From contig CAJTFE010000001.1 in NCBI GenBank assembly GCA_910575725.1, positions 1 to 64,000 of the forward strand: a stretch of DNA of 64,000 bases, in the 5' to 3' direction. The notes below the pieces were generated by a model. It ran no database searches. It was not told where the DNA came from and saw only the letters and a program-made list of their open reading frames with translations. This DNA comes from Clostridia bacterium. GTDB taxonomy: Bacteria > Bacillota > Clostridia > Lachnospirales > Lachnospiraceae. The first letter of the stretch is position 1, and every line of letters begins with the position of its first letter. Positions 1 through 8,211 of this stretch are shown here, piece after piece. The translations under genes were made by a program, and so were the position numbers.

Positions 1-207
1 GCAGAGGCTGTGGCGGACAGGGGCACCACTTATGAAATCCACCAGGGAACGGCCATAATAGGCATGGATGCGGCAGGAACCCCTGGCCCCACAGCAGGGA
101 CAGGTCTGCAGTTCAGGGCGGAACCCCTTCATAAAGGAATCAAACAGGGCTTTTGATGAACTTTTTATGCGGATTAGCTTGCAAAACAGGGAGTTTTCTC
201 TTATCAT
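1..207 (-). CDS. Partial zinc-ribbon protein (DUF6431-like), mobile-element associated
   Basis: The minus strand reads MIRENSLF..., followed by a CPCCG zinc-knuckle and the segment HAYYGRSLVDF; the window edge cuts the 3' part. The frame is also open upstream of this ATG and contains another CPTC pair, so the true start could lie a little before position 207. The pattern (CxxC, then a His-x-Tyr-Tyr segment) resembles DUF6431 proteins, which in Lachnospiraceae often sit beside recombinases. That family assignment is from memory and tentative. It lies just downstream of the truncated recombinase on the same strand, which fits one decayed mobile unit. Function is unknown; nucleic-acid binding is only an inference from the zinc motif. 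Confidence 0.45.
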   Translation of the reverse strand, partial: MIRENSLFCKLIRIKSSSKALFDSFMKGFRPELQTCPCCGARGSCRIHAYYGRSLVDFISGAPVRHSLC

Positions 208-457
208 AGTATATGTCGGTGGTGCCGGAGCCTCACAAGTGGGACACGATCCCGTATACGGCAGGCACACTGGTATGTGAGAGAAAGAACGAACTGTAGG
301 AGGTGCTGTTCTTTCTCTTTTTTGTTCCATAAAAACTATATCGGAATGGCATGGGATGGTCAAGAGGGAAACGTGCCGCATCCTACAGCACGCTCTTGTA
401 GATAGTATTTGACACTTGAGAATTAAATTTGACGTTTTTGTGTGGGAGACAGGAACT

Positions 458-1126
458 TTAGTTTGCTGGGCTACACTCATGGGCATGGATATGCCTGGAA
501 AGGAAAAAGGTGTCAATGGGCCTGTCCTGTCCGTTCTGCTTGGGGAAAAGATATCCCCGGGGCTTTCCGTATTGAAACCAGTACTGGGTAAGCAGGTCAA
601 GAGCGGCTGTTGAAAGGATGGCATAGCGGTCATGCCGGTTCTTGCTATGAGTGATGTGGAGCCTGAGATTCTTTCTGTCAACATCTTCATAACGCAGGGA
701 GCATACCTCGCCGATGCGGAGGCCGGAGGAATACATCAAAGCGGTCATGGTCTTCTGCTTCAAATCAGGCATAGTGGAAATGAAAGTCCAGGTATCCTGT
801 CTGGAGGGGACATAGGGAAGATATTCATCGAACCTGCGGAAGGGGAGCTGGGTATCGTCCCATGTTTTGTGGAGGACATAGATGGTAAAAAAGCGGAGCT
901 GTGAGATGGCACAGTTGATAGTCCTGTCAGAAAGGTTTCTGGAATTCTGGAGCCAGCGGATATAATCACGCAATTCATTCCAGGAAACATCTTCGGGAGC
1001 TTTAAGGAGAAAGCGGGAAAGGTAATCCAGATAGGCACGGATATAGGTGCAGTAATTTTTGAGTGTATGGTCCGTAAGGCCACGCAGGGAGATCATCTCC
1101 CGGAAAGTGTTTAAATAATTGTCCAT
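458..1126 (-). pseudogene. Truncated tyrosine recombinase / phage-type integrase
   Basis: The 222-residue product has the N-terminal SAM-like core-binding domain (about residues 1-90) and the start of the catalytic domain. The motif ALMYSSGLRIGEVCSL carries the first catalytic Arg of tyrosine recombinases. Intact relatives continue past 'HIHAHE' to the HxxR box and the nucleophilic Tyr. Here the frame runs into an unrelated tail (CSPAN) and stops, so the second Arg, the His residues and Tyr are absent. The enzyme should therefore be inactive in strand exchange. The start is supported by AAAGGAG seven bases upstream of ATG. The break suggests deletion or recombination at about position 470, next to the zinc-ribbon fragment. 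Confidence 0.75.
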
Positions 1127-1452
1127 AATAAAATCTCCTTTGATGAAATGTAAGAAAACAACGGGTTACATTTCAGAAAAGGCGGCGGACGAGGAAAATA
1201 AGATATACAGTTGTTGAAATGAGAAATCCATGATAAAATAAGCATAGCAGTTTTGGTTGTTATGTGATTGTGGATTAGGGGTAATTCAACAATACAACAT
1301 AAAAACAAAAACTGCTACTTTTTTCTATAATGTAGCGAGAATAATTATAACTGGAGCTAGCCGTCGCGCTAGCGACTTGGTACAATGGGAAAATACAGAA
1401 CAGTAAATTGAAAGTTGACGCCGATGAAAATAAATGAAAAGAGAGAACATCT
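1127..1452. other. Intergenic stretch between truncated recombinase and MBL gene
   Basis: This 326-base stretch separates divergent genes and should hold promoters for both. A small palindrome, GCTAGCCGTCGCGCTAGC, lies at about 1357-1374. No convincing coding sequence is visible on either strand; the short open frames here are AT-rich and lack ribosome binding sites. It is a candidate left boundary of the mobile element that ends after the serine recombinase, but no terminal repeat could be identified by eye. Confidence 0.4.
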
Positions 1453-2172
1453 ATGCTCAATGCAGGAAGCAGGATAGTAAATAATTGGATATATCCTATT
1501 GACAACGGCTATGTACTGATTGATACAGGGTATGAAAGAGGATTTGCACATTTCAAAAAGCAACTGGCAAAGATGCAAATAGCCCCTCAACAGATACGAT
1601 ATATTTTTCTGACACACGCTCACGATGACCATGCAGGCTATTTGAATGAAATACTCTCGGAATGCTCTGACATTCAAATCGTTATGAGTGACAAGGCGTT
1701 AGAAAGATTATATAAAGGGCAAAACTCTTTTCATGGCGGTTGCACAACCAAGATTGCCTTGCTCTTTTGTTTCTTAATGAAATTTGTTGGCAAGGGCAAG
1801 CATTTGTTTCCTCCAATAACGCAAGAATATTCATGTAGATGTATTCAAGTGACCGAACAAAACCGTAAGCAAGTGGAACTTTTATTGCAAGGAAAAATCA
1901 TTGATACTCCCGGTCACACCGCCGATTCCATATCTCTTTTAACTAATGACGGTTCTCTATTCTGCGGCGACGCTGCTATGAACGGATTGCCAAGTTTACA
2001 CAGAATAACTATTTGGGCGGAGGATAAAACGGATTTCCTAAAATCTTGGGAAACAATCATCGCACTTAGACCAAATCTAATATATCCGGGACATGGCAAG
2101 CCGTTTGGATATGACGACCTTAAAATAAATCTAAAGCGGGCAAAAAATATGGAATTATTACCGATTCACTAA
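1453..2172 (+). CDS. MBL-fold metallo-hydrolase
   Basis: The 239-residue protein has the metallo-beta-lactamase fold signature. THAHDDHAG (about residue 55) supplies the first three metal ligands plus Asp, DTPGHTADS supplies the next His, FCGDAAM the bridging Asp, and YPGHGKPF the last His. All ligands for a binuclear metal site appear intact. The family includes thiolesterases, glyoxalase II-like enzymes and phosphodiesterases, so the substrate cannot be deduced. There is no signal peptide, hence cytosolic. The N-terminus is slightly short, and the ribosome binding site before the ATG is weak. It is the first plus-strand gene of the accessory segment and is followed after 36 bases by an XRE regulator. 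Confidence 0.8.
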   Translation: MLNAGSRIVNNWIYPIDNGYVLIDTGYERGFAHFKKQLAKMQIAPQQIRYIFLTHAHDDHAGYLNEILSECSDIQIVMSDKALERLYKGQNSFHGGCTTKIALLFCFLMKFVGKGKHLFPPITQEYSCRCIQVTEQNRKQVELLLQGKIIDTPGHTADSISLLTNDGSLFCGDAAMNGLPSLHRITIWAEDKTDFLKSWETIIALRPNLIYPGHGKPFGYDDLKINLKRAKNMELLPIH

Positions 2173-2208
2173 CTTCCGATTTATCGAACAGACAAGGAGG
2201 GCGAGAAA

Positions 2209-3009
2209 ATGTCTTTATCCATTCAAGAACGCTTGAAAGACCTGCGTGTGCAGCGTGGCTTGACGCTGGAACAGCTTGCAGAGCAGACGAACCTCTCCAA
2301 GTCTGCGTTGGGCAGTTATGAAGCGGACGATTTTAAGGACATCAGCCACTATGCTCTTATCAAGCTGGCGAAGTTTTACGGCGTGACCACCGACTATCTG
2401 CTGGGGCTGTCTGAAATGAAGCGTCACCCAAACGCTGATCTTGCAGACCTGCGTTTGAGTGACGGAATGATTGACCTGCTGAAAAGCGGGCAGGTGGACA
2501 ATGCTCTGCTGTGCGAATTGGCGGCGCACCCGGATTTTATCAAGCTGATGGCCGACCTTGAAATCTATGTGAACGGAACGGCGGTGAAGCAGGTACAGAG
2601 CGCAAACGCCATTGTGGACGCTATGAGCGCAATGATTATGAAACAGCACAATCCCGGCTTGACCGACCCACAGTTAAGACAGCTTATCGCTGCCCATATT
2701 GATGATGACAGCTTTTGCCGTTACATAATCCAGCAGGACATAGACGAGATAGCCGCCGGCCTGCGGGAAGCCCACAGGGAGGATTTTTTCAGCGTCCCGG
2801 AGGATAACCCGCTGAAAGGATTATTGGAAGCCGCTACCGAAATTACCAACCCAGACAGTGACCCGGAGCAAGAGTCTTTGGCGTTTATCTGCAAACGGCT
2901 GCGGCTGAACTTTAAGAAGCTGTCCGGGGAAGAAAAGAAGTGGCTGAAAAAGATTGCACAGAAGTCGGACTTGCTGAAAAAACCAACCCCACAGCGGGGA
3001 CGGAAGTAA
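2209..3009 (+). CDS. XRE-family helix-turn-helix regulator
   Basis: The 266-residue protein has an N-terminal Cro/CI-type helix-turn-helix at about residues 5-65 (RLKDLRVQRGLTLEQLAEQT, then LSKSALGSYE). A long alpha-helical C-terminal region of unknown role follows. AAGGAGGGCG lies just before the ATG. Regulators of this shape are common in Clostridial conjugative and mobilisable elements, where they are thought to control element genes. The C-terminus is lysine-rich. It probably binds DNA near its own gene, but no operator was identified. Confidence 0.8.
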   Translation: MSLSIQERLKDLRVQRGLTLEQLAEQTNLSKSALGSYEADDFKDISHYALIKLAKFYGVTTDYLLGLSEMKRHPNADLADLRLSDGMIDLLKSGQVDNALLCELAAHPDFIKLMADLEIYVNGTAVKQVQSANAIVDAMSAMIMKQHNPGLTDPQLRQLIAAHIDDDSFCRYIIQQDIDEIAAGLREAHREDFFSVPEDNPLKGLLEAATEITNPDSDPEQESLAFICKRLRLNFKKLSGEEKKWLKKIAQKSDLLKKPTPQRGRK

Positions 3010-3044
3010 GAAAATAAAAAATCGCATTTTGTAGGAGGTATATT

Positions 3045-3593
3045 ATGTCATTGGAAAAAGTTTATGATTATTTCCATAATTATGATAAGCAGACTTATCA
3101 GGTTGTAGCTTGTATGGGAAATGAGCCATCGGAGCAGGATATAAAGGATTTTGAAAATCAGTATGGGATAAATCTTCCTGCTGATTTTAGAGAGTTCACT
3201 ATGTCCCCATTAGGTGGGCTTTATATGGAGGTTCGAGAAGAAATATGGCCACAAGCGAAACAATATGACATAGGCCCATTTTGGTCGTTCTGTCGAGGAA
3301 TTATAGTCTATGGAATTGCCAATGGAATACCCGATTTTTTGGATATTCGTGAAAAAACGAAAGAACTACACGATGAAGGTTTTACTGATTTTATCCCATT
3401 CTTGTCCATTATAGGGAATGGTGATGAAATATTTTGTTTTGACAAGAATAATAACATAGTCCTTCTTGACTACTACACAACAGGAGAAGCTACACCGATT
3501 GAGGGGACTTTTTCAGATTGCTTGATGAACCAAATTACGGAGTTAGAAGAACGGAAAAACAAGAAAATCCGGGGAGAGGATAAAATCAACTAA
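3045..3593 (+). CDS. SMI1/KNR4 family (SUKH-type) protein
   Basis: The 182-residue product matches the SMI1/KNR4 (SUKH) fold: EPSEQDIKDFENQYGINLP (helix and strand), then PADFREF, followed by a beta-rich core ending with a DYYTTGEATPI segment and a charged C-terminus. In bacteria such proteins are mostly immunity proteins against contact-dependent or polymorphic toxins. No toxin gene lies beside it here, so it is an orphan or has been carried by the element as protection. GTAGGAGG lies nine bases upstream of the ATG. It is followed by a second small acidic protein of similar character. Confidence 0.7.
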   Translation: MSLEKVYDYFHNYDKQTYQVVACMGNEPSEQDIKDFENQYGINLPADFREFTMSPLGGLYMEVREEIWPQAKQYDIGPFWSFCRGIIVYGIANGIPDFLDIREKTKELHDEGFTDFIPFLSIIGNGDEIFCFDKNNNIVLLDYYTTGEATPIEGTFSDCLMNQITELEERKNKKIRGEDKIN

Positions 3594-3620
3594 TTCTGAT
3601 TTGCGAGGAGAATTGTGACT

Positions 3621-4064
3621 ATGATAGAGTTGAATACATTCAAAAAAATATTGGAAGAAAATGAAGAACGCTTGCCATTACTAACGCTTGATGAATTTTT
3701 CGATGGAAACACAGAGGAGGATTCCATTGCTCCGAACCAATGGGAATTTGGCCGTCCAACGCTTTCTGAAATACGAAATATGCTACAAAAGATTGAGTTA
3801 ATGCCTGACATAGCATGGGGGCGTGTTGCTCTCCACGATGATACAGAAATCGTAGAAAACAATGGGAAAGAAGAATTAGTTCTTGCAGGAGATACAATCG
3901 TGATTTGCACAACCATTTTGCCTGCGGAATTAGAAAAATTAGTAAATTGCGAATGGCTATGCTCTGATGGAGTAATTACAATAGAGGCATTTGAATTAAA
4001 TACTTATTCGTGCCTACCACCAATTCCAGATAACTTCGATTGTTTGGAAATCGTGTGGGACTAA
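3621..4064 (+). CDS. Hypothetical small acidic protein, possibly immunity-like
   Basis: This product of about 147 residues is acidic and has no signal peptide or membrane segment. Family not recognised. It has an N-terminal segment rich in Glu and Leu (KKILEENEERLPLL) and a beta-like C-terminal half (DTIVICTTILPAELEKL). GTG at 3615 would add two residues, but AGGAG at 3606-3610 is better spaced for the ATG at 3621. Position 28 bases after the SMI1/KNR4 gene suggests one transcript and a shared immunity-type role, which is an inference only. Confidence 0.6.
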   Translation: MIELNTFKKILEENEERLPLLTLDEFFDGNTEEDSIAPNQWEFGRPTLSEIRNMLQKIELMPDIAWGRVALHDDTEIVENNGKEELVLAGDTIVICTTILPAELEKLVNCEWLCSDGVITIEAFELNTYSCLPPIPDNFDCLEIVWD

Positions 4065-4093
4065 TCTAAAACTTTCAGTTTATCGGGGGAGAT

Positions 4094-4175
4094 AGCAAAG
4101 GCAGCCGAGCCAGTCAACGGTCAAGATGAACGGCGCACAAATGCGCCGCCGTTGACAGCCCCACCTGCCTTTGCT
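4094..4175. repeat. Nested palindrome (large potential cruciform)
   Basis: Three nested inverted repeats share one axis: AGCAAAGGCAG (4094-4104) with CTGCCTTTGCT (4165-4175), GTCAACGG (4113-4120) with CCGTTGAC (4149-4156), and CGGCGCA (4131-4137) with TGCGCCG (4142-4148). The structure lies in gene-free DNA of the mobile element. It could be a transfer origin, a replication initiation hairpin or a strong terminator for the preceding genes. It is followed by another hairpin at 4189-4218 (GGCGGGAAAGCC / GGCTTCCCGCC). Confidence 0.6.
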
Positions 4176-4550
4176 GATGGGCAATCAAGGCGGGAAAGCC
4201 CTAAAATGGCTTCCCGCCCATTTCAATTTTGAGAAAAGAACGACCACTAAAATAAATGAGTGTGGCCACACATATAGTCACGGTGTCTAAAGGTTTGGGA
4301 CATTTTGTCCCATAGGCTGAGGACGGTGGACGAGGGCTTTCATATACGCCCTGTCTGCTGCTGAAACCAGCCCTTTGTTTCCGGCTTCCCAGCCCCAAAC
4401 AAAGCCCTGTTTTCCTGCCGCTTCAAATGCCCTTGCCCTCCCCGGCGGCAACGGCATTTTCACGGCAACGCCGACAGAGCGTATAACACACTACACTTTG
4501 CTTCGCAAAGTCGTGTGCCAAATGGGGCGTTGCCCCCTTTGGATACCCCC

Positions 4551-4602
4551 ACAACAAACAGGCGCTATGCCCCTTGCCGGGAGCATAGCGCCTGTTTGTT
4601 GT
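4551..4602. repeat. Perfect 20-bp inverted repeat with 12-base loop
   Basis: The arms at 4551-4570 (ACAACAAACAGGCGCTATGC) and 4583-4602 are perfect reverse complements separated by CCCTTGCCGGGA. There is no T-run after either arm. A plain intrinsic terminator is therefore less likely than a protein- or replication-related hairpin, although either remains possible. Confidence 0.65.
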
Positions 4603-4790
4603 CAGCAGCCCGTTTCACGGTCTGCGTGTAGTTCCTTGTAAAATGACCTAATTGTACAATTAAAATAAATGATATTCAATGAATTTCATATTTCTATTTG
4701 AAACGACTGTGTATGATAAACATATTTTACGGGATTGAGTACTCAATCCCTATGCTTGCTACGATTATCAAGAATTATTGACAATCGTAG

Positions 4791-5189
4791 TTATCCCGAC
4801 TTTTTTGGTATCATGACTTTTTACCAAGAATGTTGTATTTGCGCCATTTCCTCGAAAAAAGGTCGTGATAATATGGGTGACTTTTCGTCCATTTATAAAT
4901 TTTTCTAACGATGCAATGGCAGTAAAAAGTCGTGATAATGTTTTTGATAAACCATTCAAAATGCTTGATTTATTAAGGAATGCAAAATGGGAGAACTCAT
5001 TTTTAAGTAAAATCGCGCTTTTTACACATTCGCTGAAAAAAGTTATCCCGACTTTTAAAGAAATATTATCGGTTTCAAAAACTAAAAATTGGTGTCTGTT
5101 GCAAAATATTATCCCGACTTTTTTATTGAAAACCTTTGAGTTTATCAGCTTTATCATCAAAGGTCGTGATAATAAAAAAGTCGGGATAA
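4791..5189. repeat. Iteron-like cluster of TTATCCCGACTTTT repeats in both orientations
   Basis: TTATCCCGACTTTT occurs at 4791-4804, 5043-5056 and 5109-5122, and its exact reverse complement at 5176-5189. Variants with TCATGAC or GTCGTGATAAT occur at 4807-4820, 4860-4873, 4926-4939 and 5160-5173. This gives eight related sites within 400 bases of AT-rich DNA directly upstream of the TnpW-like and serine recombinase genes. Such clusters usually bind an initiator or a recombination accessory protein. No replication protein gene is visible in the window. Confidence 0.6.
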
Positions 5190-5348
5190 CTATTCCGCTA
5201 TTCTAAACTTTTTATAAAATTTCAAAAAAACTTTGCCATTTTTTACTTCCCGTGCGTAGTAAGTAGTAGAGGGGGAGTTTCGCTATTCCCGTATAGTGTA
5301 CTTGCCGCTTCTCATAAAATTTAGGGAAACCGTCAAAGGAGAAAGTTT

Positions 5349-5528
5349 ATGTCAAAAACGAATAACTCTCCTACACCCGATACCCAAATACGCATGGAAA
5401 GTCTTTCCATAGATAAAATGAGGCTGACCGTTACCAACATCTACCCCGCCTTTCAGAAAAAATCAGAACAGGAAGCCCGGCAGGAAATCGGGGCAAGGCT
5501 CTATCAGATTTTTAAGAAATATGCGTAA
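5349..5528 (+). CDS. Small TnpW-like transposon protein
   Basis: This 59-residue ORF begins MSKTNNSPTPDTQIRMES and ends IGARLYQIFKKYA. AAAGGAGAAAG lies just upstream of the ATG. It sits 76 bases before the large serine recombinase gene. Small proteins of this shape (a short beta strand, then a helix rich in Lys/Glu) next to TnpX-type recombinases are annotated as TnpW-like in Tn4451-type elements. The resemblance is from context and general pattern rather than a clear motif. Role unknown. Confidence 0.55.
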   Translation: MSKTNNSPTPDTQIRMESLSIDKMRLTVTNIYPAFQKKSEQEARQEIGARLYQIFKKYA

Positions 5529-5604
5529 GTCCCTTGCAGAACAATCATGGAAACGATATGATCGTTTTGTGGATATGCGTCTTACGTTTTAGGAGGTAGA
5601 TAGA

Positions 5605-7113
5605 ATGTACGACGCATTATATGCAAGACAGTCAATCGAAAAAAAGGACAGCATATCCGTAGAAAGCCAGCTTGAGTATTGCAGATACGAAACCCACGGG
5701 GAAGCCTGCATTGAATATACAGACAAAGGCTTTTCGGGCAAGGACACCAACCGTCCCGGCTTTGAAAAAATGATGAACGATATTCGCGCAGGAAAAATCA
5801 AACGAGTTATTGTCTACAAACTCGACCGTATCAGCCGTTCCATTTTGGATTTTGCAAACATGATGGAGATATTTCAGAAATATCATGTGGAGTTTGTTTC
5901 TTCCACGGAAAAATTTGACACATCCACACCGATCGGCAGGGCGATGTTAAATATCTGCATCGTGTTCGCCCAACTGGAACGGGAAACTATACAAAAGCGC
6001 GTAACGGACGCTTATTATGCACGGTGCAAGCGCGGCTTCTACATGGGCGGACGTATCCCCTACGGCTACCGTCTGACGAACACGGTCATTGACAATATCC
6101 GCACGTCCATGTACGAGGAAGTCCCGGAGGAAAGCGAACAGCTAAAGCTGATTTACTCTATGTATGCGGACACGGGCAATTCACTTGGGGACATTGTGCG
6201 GTACTTGAACGAACACCAGATTAAAAATCTGCGTGGCGCAAACTGGAATACCGCCCGTATCAGTGAAATGCTCCGCAATCCCGTGTATGTGCAAGCAGAT
6301 ATTGACGTGTACCAGTTTTTCCAAAGTCAAGGCGCTAACATCTATAATCCGGCAAGTGATTTTACGGGTTACAATGCCTGCTATCTCTACAAAGGTACGG
6401 TTTCCACTTCAAGAAAGCAATGTGACCTTTCTGACAAGGAAATTGTGCTTGCACCGCATAAGGGGTTTATCCCCTCTAAGACATGGTTAGCCTGCCGTAT
6501 ACGGTGTCTAAATAACCGACAGTCAACAAAGACTTGCAAGCCGAAAAACTCATGGCTTGTTGGTAAGGTAAAATGTGGCAAATGCGGTTATGCGCTGACA
6601 ATCCGCAAGGCAAAAACAAGGTGGGGACGTTACTTTGTTTGCAGCCAGTCGGGAAGCCGTGGAAGCAACTGCACCGGGGCGGGCTGTACGGTTTATGCGG
6701 ACGTTTTGGAAGAATATATGCTTGTCGCAATTAAAGAAAGACTATCGGAGTTTCAAAACCTCTCCTGTCTATCTGAAACAGGAGAAGAACAAAAGTATAT
6801 GACGAAAAAAATCCGTCTGACACAGATTGAGGAAGAAATCGAAGAACTTCTCTCCAAAGTGTCCGGGGCAAGCGGTGTTCTGATGAAATACATAGATGAA
6901 AAAGTATCAGAACTGGACGCAGAACGAAAAGCCTTGCAGGAAGAAATCATTACGGCAAATGTCACAGACACAGAGGGCAGATTGAAACAGATCACCAATC
7001 ATGTGAAAACATGGGAAACGCTCTCTTTCGAGGACAGACAGGCGGTAGTTGATGCGCTTATCAAAGTTATTCGCATTGCAGACGGAAACATTGAGATTAC
7101 TTGGAACATTTAA
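5605..7113 (+). CDS. Large serine recombinase (TnpX/TndX-like)
   Basis: The 502-residue protein has an N-terminal resolvase domain with the nucleophile Ser10 in YARQS, the conserved YKLDRISRS and TPIGRAMLNICIVFAQLERE segments, then a recombinase domain (GGRIPYGYRL onwards). A zinc ribbon follows (CGKCGYAL ... FVCSQSGSRGSNC), then a coiled coil at about residues 400-460. This architecture belongs to the large serine recombinases that excise and integrate Tn4451/Tn5397-type elements without host factors. GGAGGTAG precedes the ATG. Its catalytic residues look intact, so it may still be active. It is the last gene of the accessory segment, and the element's right end should lie just past 7113. 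Confidence 0.9.
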   Translation: MYDALYARQSIEKKDSISVESQLEYCRYETHGEACIEYTDKGFSGKDTNRPGFEKMMNDIRAGKIKRVIVYKLDRISRSILDFANMMEIFQKYHVEFVSSTEKFDTSTPIGRAMLNICIVFAQLERETIQKRVTDAYYARCKRGFYMGGRIPYGYRLTNTVIDNIRTSMYEEVPEESEQLKLIYSMYADTGNSLGDIVRYLNEHQIKNLRGANWNTARISEMLRNPVYVQADIDVYQFFQSQGANIYNPASDFTGYNACYLYKGTVSTSRKQCDLSDKEIVLAPHKGFIPSKTWLACRIRCLNNRQSTKTCKPKNSWLVGKVKCGKCGYALTIRKAKTRWGRYFVCSQSGSRGSNCTGAGCTVYADVLEEYMLVAIKERLSEFQNLSCLSETGEEQKYMTKKIRLTQIEEEIEELLSKVSGASGVLMKYIDEKVSELDAERKALQEEIITANVTDTEGRLKQITNHVKTWETLSFEDRQAVVDALIKVIRIADGNIEITWNI

Positions 7114-7154
7114 CCATTAACCATGAAAGATTGAAGTACAGCATTTTGAGGTAA

Positions 7155-7295
7155 ATATTTTATGAGATATTTTTACTTCAATCCTCCCGTTTCGGTGAAG
7201 CCCTCCGCATCGTCCAGGATCACCTGGACGAAAGAAACTTCTACGCCTTCAACCCAGCCTTTGACACCAACGGAGGAAACCCAGGCTGCAGGTAA
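7155..7295 (+). pseudogene. Possible 3' remnant of an interrupted gene
   Basis: A frame without a credible start begins after the serine recombinase. From about 7179 it reads like genuine protein (FGEALRIVQDHLDERNFYAF, then NPAFDTNGG) and stops at 7293-7295. No matching 5' part was found in the window. It may be the tail of a host gene cut by insertion of the mobile element, or a decayed passenger. Family not recognised. Confidence 0.3.
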
Positions 7296-7544
7296 AACCA
7301 TTCCATAAAAAACAGTGATCCGGATGCGGGGAGAAGCACAATCGGCTGTCCGCCCCGGTTCCATACAGGCAATAGGTAATAGAGCATAAGAGGCGCTGCA
7401 AAATAGACCTTTATTTTGCAGCGCTTCCATGATTTTATTCCCATAGATAACGGTAGAAACCAAGGCGCTGCAGGGAAAAGAATTGGAAAAAGGAAGGCGC
7501 GAAAGCATCCGGGACAGACGCTGCGCCTTCCCCTAATACAAGAA
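7296..7544. other. Non-coding stretch with a 13-bp inverted repeat
   Basis: GCGCTGCAAAATA (7393-7405) and its exact complement (7412-7424) form a strong hairpin with a six-base loop. It lies downstream of the Spo0A-like gene (minus strand), so it may terminate that transcript, although there is no long T-tract. Overlapping minus-strand frames here lack ribosome binding sites and family resemblance. Confidence 0.4.
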
Positions 7545-7919
7545 TTACTGATACTTACAGTCAGAATAGAGAAAATAAAACACAATGAGAGAAAGAAACT
7601 GGGAAACCGTGGGTTGTTTCTGGAGACTTTCAGAAGCTAAATCAGACAGAATTTTGGAATGGCTGTCCCAGGATATTCGGGCCACTGTGCGTATGTTGCG
7701 TTCCACGCTGCCGGCTGAAGTCTGGAAATTCTTTGCCACATCCGGATACAGGGATTTGGTGATGGTGATCAGCCGTTCCGGTTCTTTCATACAAAGGGCC
7801 ACTGCGTAGGCAGCCTGGTAAAATCCGATATAGTTCGGGGTAATACCGAGAAGCAGAAAAAAGCGGTAGATTTCAGAGAAATTTTGTTCGGAACTCAAAT
7901 TCATTTGTATATTCATCAT
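7545..7919 (-). CDS. Stand-alone Spo0A C-terminal (sporulation output) domain protein
   Basis: The 124-residue product aligns by eye with the DNA-binding domain of Spo0A: a helix-rich start (LLLGITPNYIGFYQAAYAV), then the characteristic ITKSLYPDVAKNFQTSAGSVERNIRT-type segment that includes the recognition helix. There is no receiver domain, so it cannot be controlled by Asp phosphorylation. AGGAGGGCAC lies directly before the ATG. Full Spo0A ends with a longer C-terminus; here the tail is SLIVFYFLYSDCKYQ. It may bind 0A-box-like sites and modulate sporulation or element genes, but no target can be shown. It is adjacent to, and transcribed away from, the MalY gene. Confidence 0.75.
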   Translation of the reverse strand: MMNIQMNLSSEQNFSEIYRFFLLLGITPNYIGFYQAAYAVALCMKEPERLITITKSLYPDVAKNFQTSAGSVERNIRTVARISWDSHSKILSDLASESLQKQPTVSQFLSLIVFYFLYSDCKYQ

Positions 7920-8133
7920 GTGCCCTCCTTTTCTTTCAGTTTAATCCGAAAATTTGCAAAAAGAAAGGAAAACACAATGACTTTTTGGCAAGAAAATAGA
8001 TGATTTACGACTGCAAAATATGTTTAAAGAAATAAAAAGGAAATTAAAGACAGGATACGACAAAATAAGATATTACCTCATTAAACGCATGCGCTTTTGA
8101 GGCTGGCAGAATTCGTCCGGTAAAGTTAAATAT

Positions 8134-8162
8134 TTGCTATTTATGCGCTTCTCTGTTAAAAT
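8134..8162 (+). promoter_or_regulatory. Sigma-A-type promoter of malY-like gene
   Basis: TTGCTA (8134-8139) and TAAAAT (8157-8162) are separated by 17 bases, 49 bases upstream of the ATG. The divergent region 7920-8133 contains nothing else that I can identify. Confidence 0.5.
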
Positions 8163-8211
8163 AAAGCAGAAAAAATACGCATTGGATAAGAGATAGAATG
8201 GAGAAGGAAAG

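Larger units (their letters stand above)
4219..5348. other. Gene-free, structure-rich segment of the mobile element
   Basis: About 1.1 kb with no convincing gene. The reading frames at 4865-5206 (plus) and 4768-5160 (minus) overlap each other and come from AT-rich repeat DNA, so I do not accept them. The segment contains a small hairpin (ACTTTGC/GCAAAGT, 4495-4511), the 20-bp hairpin at 4551-4602 and the repeated 14-mers at 4791-5189. The composition shifts from GC-rich (to about 4640) to very AT-rich (4640-5230), as in origins of replication or transfer. Confidence 0.5.

Noticed and set aside
4201..4641. Short frames at 4201-4398 and 4375-4641 as genes
   Set aside because: Pro/Cys-rich reading of palindromic non-coding DNA with no start context.
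4768..5206. Overlapping plus- and minus-strand frames in the iteron region
   Set aside because: AT-rich DNA with repeats, no ribosome binding site, no protein resemblance, and both strands open at once.
7173..7585. Minus-strand frames of 111 and 114 codons
   Set aside because: They overlap each other and the possible gene remnant and lack ribosome binding sites or family patterns.
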